From: Cristatella mucedo | Lineage: Eukaryota > Bryozoa > Phylactolaemata > Cristatellidae | Direction: 5' to 3' | DNA: 64,000 bases | NCBI GenBank assembly: GCA_009760855.2 | Contig: WPIO01000025.1 | Location: forward strand, 3,402,501-3,466,500 | Shown here: piece by piece, positions 25,701 to 35,700 of the stretch | How the letters are laid out: each line of letters begins with the position of its first letter | Position numbering within the stretch: the stretch's first letter is position 1 | Made by a program: the position numbers and the translations under genes | Notes under the pieces: model-generated | Told to the model about the DNA's origin: nothing | The model's input: the letters and a program-made list of their open reading frames with translations, nothing else | Databases searched by the model: none

Positions 25701-28700
25701 TGCACAGCAAGGAACGTGTGCGCATGTAGCTGTCCGTCATGATGCACGCGTGCTGGGTCGGACAATGTGCAATGCAGTGGAACTGCATTTAGGATTAGCC
25801 GAGCCATTACAAGGAACAAAGCTCGTCGACCTTAGTAAGGACTAGGCAGGCTTCAGAGTCCTGCATCACCGTCTACAGCCACGCTCACGAGCAGAACGAG
25901 TGGCACCTCTACTTCCACCACGACAGCTGCAGACAGCGAAAGGCAGACAGCGGTGGAATAGGGGCCTGCAGTGTCATCGTTGTTAGACGTCCCCCAGACA
26001 GTGGTTAAAGCATTGACAGACCCATCCCGAGACCTACAGGTCCTACGGCTACGACCCCAGCATAACTGTGCAGCTAAAAAACTCGAGCCCGTGCTATCAC
26101 TTAAAAAGCTAATCACTTTTGTGATTATCCTCACATTCGCGAGTGGCTACTGCTTGAGTGCTCGAAACGATGAAACGCTCGAAGAGCTTGAAAGCAGACC
26201 ACTGCCCGAGATGAACATTGCATGTGTTTTCTTTAACGCCGAGCAGTGAGCTAGCTGGAAGAACCACACACTCGCATGCACACACCGGTGCAGAGCCCGA
26301 GCCCGCACAGGCGCCCACATAAAGTTCTCACGCTGATCCACAAGGCCCGCCACGGCTTGGCTCCTTCGTACCTAGGTGAACTGCTGCAGCAGTTTCAGCC
26401 TCTTCACGCCCTCGGGTCCTGTATGGACAGTAAATTAGCTGTTCCATTCCTCCGCTTAAAGACCGTTGGCAACAGAAGCTTTAGCTCGGCAGGTCCTAGA
26501 CTGTGGAACTCGCTTCCACAATTCTTACGCAACGACAACTACTCTCCTGCTGCCGACTATGGCTTATCCTTTTAGGCGGTCCTGAGCTGCTACTTCCATG
26601 CTACTCACTGCCTCAACTGCTCTCCTGACTCTGCTATGCTTCCCACTTTCTCTTTGTTGCATGAGATGAAGTGTGTTGGCTACCAAATGCGTACCGAAAG
26701 CCGCTTAGGCTGTGAGTGCGCTATACAAAACTCTGCTGCGTAACACCCGCATGACCTTTATGACTTTGTGGAGTTACAGACGGAGATACATAACATTACA
26801 GGAGCTAGCTCAGCCGAGCTTGCCGCCGGCTCCTCCTCGTCCTTCTCGCAGCAGCAGTAGCAGCAGTGCTTGACATGGCAAACACGGCCGACAAAAACGG
26901 TAGGCTGTGTTCCATCTGCCACCGGCTCATGTTAGCCACCGGTGGATACACGTAACCTTTCTACCACCAGCCCAGTGTAAGAGTTTTCGAGAGGCCCCAC
27001 CGCTTGAGCTAACAGAGAAAAATGCTTCACCTAGCAGTGCACTGACAGTTACATCGGGTCACACCGGGTGCAGACTTCAAGCAGTGACTCTTCGACTGCC
27101 CCTACCCGTGGGACAGTGGACCCATACGAATGGCAGCCAATTGCTGGCTTACGATGAGAAGGGCCCATAGAGGGAGCCAAGTCTTGCAGTGTAAGGTGTC
27201 ATTTAACAGTCATTTCGATAACGAGGTCACATTACTGAGCAGTGCAAGGAAGGAGATGAGCTTCCGGCTGATAGCTAATTTTAGCAATGGCCTGTCTGAC
27301 GTTCACGGTCGGCGATAGATTTTTTTTTCCGCCTCATTCAAGCCGGTCGAGGCAACAACAAAGTCTGCGGAAGAGACTTCAAAACTACCAGCTACGATAA
27401 TCGATATGAGCCTTACGATATGAGACTCGGAGACTAGCATTAGAACTAGAGGAGGGAGGGGCACAAAGAAGAAAGACCAGCCGAGTCCACGAGAGCGATG
27501 CACAAGTGCGGAGCGATGTGACTGCAGGCGCTCGCTCGCGGATGCGCCAGAGCGTGACCTGCCTAAAAATAGCGCCGAGAAAGGTGACGCCATATTCTGA
27601 AATATGTCTTCCTCCTGCACGTTGGCGCTGGCGGCTAACTCGTGGTTAATCGTTTGGCGATGCGACAGCGCCTTTCTCCTAGACCCGCGTGGTGCATTAG
27701 TGTTGGCTATGGGGGGGGGAGGATGAGTCAGTCGGTATCACGGCTGAACTGAAGAGAAGGGACCAGTGGCAAGCAAGATGGCTCTTGCTCGTAGGCGCAG
27801 GTAAAAGTGCTGCGACTGGGAATGGATCGGTGAGATCGGACATGCATTAGTCGAAAGTCGCTGTGCGACTGGTGGCTGCTTACAGCTGGTGATACAGGAT
27901 TACTTACACAGGATGCCGGAATTCCACCCCTAGACCCTGCCGCCGTGTGGACGTGCACCTTAGCGCTGGGCTAAGACCCATTATGATAAGGAGCATTATG
28001 ATATCAGAAAACCTATGAAGTGCTGGGCTAAGACCCAGGAATTATGATACAAGAAAAATCAAGTGCCAGCTCACTTTGTGCGAGCGTCATGGCACCTGGT
28101 CACATCAAAGAATGGGCAGTGAGCACACACTATGCATGTATGTGCACACACACATGCATAGTGTGTGCACTACCTAGGTGAGCTCATGAGAAACCGAAGG
28201 CTCGTATGCCCGTTTATAAATAGAAAGGGGTAAGCGTAACTTCGGACGAGTAGCCGATGTCATTACCTTACCCAGTGACTCACGGTGATCTCACTTATTC
28301 CACTCGTTAGCAACTAAGGAAGCAGTAAGACAGAGATAGAAGCTCGTTAGTTACTATTTGACGTTAAACTCGAACCTGACAAATTGTGTGGCTTACGAGT
28401 TTACAATCAGCATTATTCACGCTTGCACCAAGGCCATTGGCTTGCAGTCTCTGATCATGCTTTTGATCAGACGGCATGCTTATTAGTGCAGCATGACCTA
28501 GGATATATGTAGCCTCAGTCAGCACACCTAAACTCACCTGTTATACTAATACCACTCTGATGGCAGCTCACAAATATTAGTAAACTATCGTGTCGGTGGT
28601 AACTGATGATTCAGCTTAGATGATTCAGCTAGCATAGCTTCCCTGTTGCCAGCCTTGATTGCTGCCACTAGTGAAAGTGGCTGCACTATATACACTTGTA

Positions 28701-31700
28701 TAGAGTGATAATGCAGCATCTTTGTTACAAAAACACTGCAGCTCACCGAAATGGGTTGCCTATCAAGCTCCTCCGAGAGTTAATTTAATCTTCAAAATCT
28801 TAGATATCGTCATGGGCAGACAACAATGCCTTGGCTTCTCATACAACACTAGGCAATGCTAGGTACACTGCCACTAAGCATTTAGGTCCAATATTTTCCA
28901 AAAGGGATTAATTACTTTATGTAAGTTTGTTTGCATGACATTAATCATAACCCTTCTGAAGTTCATTTTGGCATATTCCTTTATCTTGGGCAGGAGCTGC
29001 CGCTAAGCTAGCAAACTCGTAATCATGGAAAATCGTTCTGAAATCCAGTTTTGATTAGCCAAGAATCCGGGAACCAAAGAAATAGCTACAATACAAGTAG
29101 CAATTGATACGAGAATAGGCTGCAATTCTTGCCTCTGGCCAGTACTGTACTCTGGCCAGTACCATACTATCAGTCGCCTCTGGCCAGTACCATACTATCA
29201 GTCTACCGACATCGTTTCCAAGCGACCTAGGCGACTGGTTGTCTTCCCTTCCTCCACTGTTCACTTCCTTCACACCTTCGTGCCTCAACTATCCCACAAT
29301 CATGCGGAACACAGAAAAAGGTAACGAATGTGATTAGACTCCACGGTGGACCAGCTGTCCACTAGACCATTTGTTCTCTTTGTCCGCGAGACCCTTCGTC
29401 CTTTGTTCTCCGAGCAAACGCTGAGCACCGAGGGCAACCGAACGTTCAGTTTGGCTGCTGAATGATCTGAAGTAATTGTATTGGGGTGCTGCAGTAGAAA
29501 TGGTGTGGGAGTCCTGCATCGCATACCAGGCATCATGCACGATCCAAGATCTTTATATAGACCTTCTTCAGAACGTCAGACTTCCAAGAAAGATGGCACT
29601 TTGCAAACCTGATTATATTTTCCAGCCTGACAACGACCCAAAATACGCATTTGTGGGATGAGGTCCAACGATGCATACTCGAACCAACTGTACGTATGTA
29701 TCACATTTGCTGATGACCTCTTCGAACACTTGCAACGAGCCTGGGAGTAACATAACGTAGCCGATGTTTATGAGCATTTGATCATCTCCATGCCTAAACG
29801 GATCCAACAGGCAGTTACAAATAAGAGAGGTGAAACGTCATATTGGCCTAATAAATTAAGGACGGTGCATGATAATTACGGCAACATGTTGCTGTGTTTT
29901 CTTATTGTAACTAGTGTGCAAATTTGTGGTGACAACAACGTTCGATATTTATACATATGCATGCAAGTGGGCAGCCATCGTGGCTGGCCCCAGCCATCCA
30001 AATACTGTTTCGTTTCAATGTGGCTGCAAGCAACCAAAACTATTGGCAGGCCAATTGAAACCAATTAACTTCGGGATCACAGCTAAAGAGGTGAGCTTGC
30101 AGAGGCCAACTAAGAGTGAGTAGAATACACGCATCAGGATCGCTCTCATTTCCGAACGCCGTTCGACCACGAAGGCTGCATTCGGTGGCAATAGACACAG
30201 TCTGCAAAGCCTTGCCAGCTGCTGATCAGCGTAGGCCAGCAACTCAGACACTCGGAGCACAAGAACAAAAAGTTCGTGGATCAAAAGAAAAACAGGTAGT
30301 CTTTCCACTTGGCTTGCAATATCGCACTACCTCAAACTTGTATATTCGAGTAATATACTTCTGCTTCCTGCATCGTGACCTTCACCAGCAGCTGCTTATT
30401 CGTAGCAGCGTGAAACAGGGCAATTTCAAATAGAAAGCGACTGTGTGGAAGTCTACCGTGGGGCTGAGCGCCGACAAATGATTTCGTCAAGGGCTGGGAC
30501 TAATTCCAAAGCCTGGAACACACTACGGATGCACGGCAGAACATCCCCTGACATGAAAACAAAACATTTAAAAAGAAGCTTACAACGCACCTGTTTATAA
30601 GAGCATTTGGTGGGTCTATGTGATTCGTCCTTCGTGTGCATGTACCTGCTTAAACTATGCCTGCTGCTTTTGGATGCTACCACCAAGCATTTGCTAATGC
30701 TTTCTATGCGGCATCTGTAAGGTGCATAGAGAGAGATTCAGTTCTCTGGCGGAACTATACAAATTATTATTATTATTACCAATCCCGAAACCTACGAGGC
30801 TATCGGGCCAACGCCGTACCAAGCCATTGACAATGGTATTCATTTGCCGCTCTGGTATGCATAAAGTTGTGCGGAATACACCATGAGTGCACCACATAGG
30901 AAATACCCCGAATATAGGAGAGAGGGAATTCGTACTGCATCGCCAGCCGTCTACTTCTGCCACTAAATACCAGCTAGCTTAGCTTGAGACGAGTTGCACA
31001 CACGTGACGTTAGGACACGGCACACTATGCCAGCTCAACGTCTACCAATGTGCTGGCACTGACTGCATATCTGTCCCAGGATATTCTACGTAAAGTCACC
31101 GGAGGTGACTAAGCCAGGCGAAAACGAAGTGATAACAACCAACCGATAGTCAATTTGCGAATTTCGAAAACTGTTGAAGAAAGAGCATACAGCGCAGTGG
31201 CCCGTCATCAGTGGTGCACGCTACGTGTCGGCTCCAGGGAACGATCCGCAAACTGTCTGCTATGTCAATAAAAAGTTTCTACACCTTAGGCCTCAGGATC
31301 AATGCCAGCAGCTAGCTAGCTAGCTAGCTAGCTTAGCTAGCAATGCCCAGACGTGGTGCACGCATAATAGTCGCGTGGCTGCTGGCAATTAGGGTAGATC
31401 ATAATTATCCGACAGCTCAACACGCTAGCGTGTCCAATCGCTGCAGCGCGGCTCAGCCAGCGCTGCACCACCACTTCACAGGTAGCCAGCCATCTCATCA
31501 CAGATGGACAATTATCCCGCCACTTTACAGCTACTACAGTCTCTCACAGCGCCATGCGACAATTATTCCTCCATTCCACTGGCAGCACCATTCCTGACCG
31601 TGCAGCTGCACGAGCTTTGCCAACCGTGGTTCCGATGAGCTGTGCAATGAAGCACACGCAGCCGCCCAACCCATATCCCCCCATGCGCCTCGCAAGGTCC

Positions 31701-32725
31701 ACACAGCCACGTGAAAGCACGTGAACCCATCCTTGGGAGGGGGGGTGAGGGTGGTGGCTGGAATTCGGTATTATAATGTGGCGGCTGGAATTCGGACCGG
31801 TGAGGGAGGCTGGAATTCTGCCCTGAATGCTGCTCGACACTTGCCGACGGCAAGTAATAGAAGGAGCGCAGGCCACTGCGAGCAGGTCGCACCTTCAAAG
31901 TCGGAAAGGTCCACCGGTTTCCGGCGTCCAGCGTCGTCTGCCTGTCCGCGAGGGGGCGCTCCAGAGGGCGCGAGCGAGTCGAGCAGCAGCTCGCACGAGT
32001 CGTCCACGGAGCGCAGCTGGGCGAGGAGCAGGCTGCCGGCGGCGGCGCCGTCGCTGAGGGCGGCCGAGGTCTTTTGAAAAAGCGGATCGACCTGGCGACC
32101 GAAGAGCAAGCCGGGCACCGAGCGTGAGCCGGACATGCACACTTGGGCAGGCGGCGGCGGCAGCAGCGGCGGCGGCCATTCTCGCACGGCAACGTCCAGC
32201 GCGCATGGCAGCGGCCCTCGAGCACACGCGCCTGTTACAGCGAGCGGTCGGCGGACCGGTGACGCGGCTGCTCGAGCAGTGTGAGGTGCCGGGTCGCGAG
32301 ACGCAGTACGCTGTGCAAGAGGTCGCAAGACGCGGTCAGCTGCTCGATAGCGGCGACTGCCGGTGTCAATGCAAGCCCTGTAATACATCCCATGCATCCC
32401 AGAGAAGACCAAGTCACCGTGTGTGGGCTGACCTAGGCCAACCACTAGGGCAACTGGTAAATTAGCCCAGAAAACGAATTCCAAATAAAACAAAGCAAAT
32501 GGTTCCCAAGACTAATGACAGTGATACTAAGAAATGTATAGCACCATACGACAACGAAATCTCTATCTATGCACCTTAGATATGCTTGAGAGAAGCATGT
32601 CAAATGGTCAGTGACAACAAAATGAGCAGTCCCGGACAGCACTAGATTTGACTGTGTCTAGAAGTGCATGCATGGCATGCAGAGTCCGAAATGGACAGAA
32701 CGTCGACTGCTAGACAAAAAAGCTT

Positions 32726-32759
<34 letters not shown>

Positions 32760-35700
32760 GTGTGCGTCCGTGTGTGTGTGTGTGTGTGCGCGTGTACATG
32801 AGTTCGTGCTTGGGCATGCATGCTTGCATGCGTGAGTGTGTGCATAGCGTGCATGCAAGTGTCGTGGCTGCCGTGAGGGCCAAGAAGGAATCGTGGTTAA
32901 AGGACGGTGGACTCTTCCTGCACAGACTTTCTCTACCTCTAGCCCGTGCCGGGCTAAGGTTGACTGGTCCGGTGGCTCTGCAGCACGCTGTGCCCTGCCC
33001 ACCTGCCTGCCGGCTTGGCAAGGTCAGTTTGGTTTTTCCCTTTTGGTTTCTCTACGGAAACGCTAATCCTGAATCCGGCGGTCTACGTGAGTGTGCATCT
33101 CAGCCGACTTTCCACCGCAGTGGGGCTCGGTGCCGGCGGAAGCGCAGGGGGGGCCGGCATCATCAGTTCTACAGCGCAAGGTGGCAGCCGGCTGCCACCT
33201 TGTGCGGCAGCCACCGCCAGTCCCCTCTGATCCTTCTGTTCGGAGGGATGTGACGGGTTTCCAGTTTTCCCACCGTCGGCACCCCCTGCTCCCCGATGAA
33301 AACGAAGCGCTCGTACGAGCAATCGCAACTCCATCGTACTGAGCAATCGCTCGCAGCACTCAGTATGTGAAAACGATTGCGTAGTACGTCCGCCCACTCT
33401 TGGCACTTTCGCGGCTAGCCAGTGGCCAGTGCCTCTCACTGCAAAACAATCGCGACCATAAGAGCCATCCATTCATCGACCGCTGTCGACCGTCCGCTGG
33501 TCATCGACAGCACGCTGATGGGCAGATATGGTAAAAACTTAAAAGAAAATCATACTTCACTGTGTCGAAATCTTTCTGTGCAATCAGCCACTGCTGATTG
33601 CAAAAGATTGACAATGACGCACAAAGTGACTTGCAGATGAACTTATTGATAGCCATCTATGAGCCGTTCACTTTGGACAGACACACAAGAATATGTACAT
33701 CTCTAATAATGAACCAGCACTAGTCGACATTCTCACCTCGAAATCCAGATCAAACTTCTTGACGTTAATGTTTTTCAAGTTGGTCTCTATGGTTTTGCCT
33801 CTCTTTGTCGCCTTCTTCTTCCGGGCTGCGTCAGTGGCTGCTGCAGCAGCCGCTGCATCCTCGTCTCCCGAGTTGCCTTCACCGTTGGGCATGCTCTCAC
33901 CGGCGCCGTCGTCTTCAGCGGTCTCTGTGGGACCAGCGCTGCGGCCCAGGCCACTCAGAACCTTGTATGTCTCCATGTGAATGGCATCGACTCGGCCGGC
34001 GTATATTTTGGCACTTGCATCCAATGTGGAGCTGGCCACCTAAGAATATGACCGAAATGCCATTACATCGGTAAGATGCAACAACAAATGCATGGGGTGG
34101 GCATTAGTCGTGCTTCGTGCCAGTGCCACGCGCGGCCTGCGATGCCGACCCACACTCACGGCTTGTGGTCGCCCGCTCGTCTGACGACCAGTTTGCACAC
34201 GCGCATGTACTCCCATGCTCGGCAGCTAGGCACACGCACACGCTGCCGCTGAAAGGCGAATGCTGTATGCAGCAAGCGCTTTCAGCCGAGCGATCCAGAA
34301 CCAGAGTCAAAGTCAAAGAAGTCAAATCAGAGCCGAGCTATCTAATCAGAAGAACTTCGAACATAAACGTTCCAACTTACACGGGCAAGGACCAACTGCT
34401 GCTGATGCTCGCTAAGCTACACTTGCCGTACCTGGAAATTGGTAAGCCCCTTCTGCTTGAGTAGATCAGCCATGTAGTCGATCAGATGGAGGCCAAATGC
34501 ATTTTTTGCATTGATTTTCTGCAACCCCAGGCACGCAGAGCATTAGCATGAACACATCCTAGACTGGTCACTACCAAGCAAGCTGCAGTTGTTAAATTGT
34601 CCGCAGCCGACAATCTTCTAGCATTCCATCCATAGATGTCTGCTTGCAATCTAGGCATGCTATACCAAAACGACTTTTGTTAGATGAGCACATTTCCTCC
34701 ACTATCAAGACAGCCTTTCGTCGAAGGGGAACATGGCAAAATCAGAGCCAGCTTAGACATGAGTACGACAGCCAAATGGGAACATGCTTTTGTCAAATCG
34801 TGTGTAGATTAGTGCGTGCTGACACTGTGCATGCTGCCACTAACCACATTTGCATGCTGACATTGTGCATGTCACCCCCTAACCATATTATTCATTTTGT
34901 TTGTTTTTCAAGCATGATTTTACTTACCATTCAATTGCATTTCCCTTTGCAGCAAATGTAAAGCGCCTAGAAAGAGATTGAGTTCTCTGGGGGCGCTTTA
35001 TCAAGTGCATTATTATTATTATTGCACTTCCCTTAATTTAGGACATCCGGCTAACACCTTTAATGGTCTCCAACAGGTGCCAAACGAAGTAATTCTCTCG
35101 ATTCTCTTGCAAGGAGTTGTAATACACCTGGATTGCAATTAAGTTCTCTTGAGGCGACACATAAAAGACGTATCATTTTTATTATTATTGTTAATATTAA
35201 CAATGTCAGTCGCATTGGCAAGTGGTCTCTAATGTGCACAGCAAAGCACCTGCTTATCCTACCGAACATCTGCCAGACGGAAGCAATGACTATTATACTA
35301 TTTTACAGAGTGACTCCAGCTAGCTGTGCTCACATAAAAGTCTAATGACCATGAAAGTTACAAAACAGCTTAACAGATTTACAGCTCAACGTACAATGCT
35401 GGTCCGAAAAAATCCACGTGCTTGGGAATCTAGAATAAACTAATAACCCAGTATTTTGTTACCTCCGGCAAACAAAATGCCACCGGGATGACGGATTCGC
35501 ATGAGCTACCAGTGGTGCATATTAACAACTTGGTATGCTTTCAGCTGCAATGTAATCACAAAAAATGAGCCCGTTTTTGCACGTTTCTGATGCAACTTCC
35601 GGCTGGCGACATTTTTTTGTAGCACTGCTAAATCACAGCAAAATAAGATCTATGGACGAACCAAAAATCCCGCTCTCTGAGCTTTTTTTTACCACCGGAG

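Larger units (their letters stand above)
25631..31892. other. NCAPH: NCAPH intron 5 (about 6.3 kb)
   Basis: Contains LINE family B (26.3 kb), the 28.1 kb palindrome, the Tc1 relic (29.5 kb), LINE family A (30.5 kb) and the AGCT repeat. No coding exon was found between exons 5 and 6, and the phases join without one. Confidence 0.7.

Noticed and set aside
31563-32493. Several long minus-strand frames (220-240 codons)
   Set aside because: Only 32091-31893 in one frame is NCAPH exon 5; the other frames are shadows of GC-rich DNA low in stop codons.
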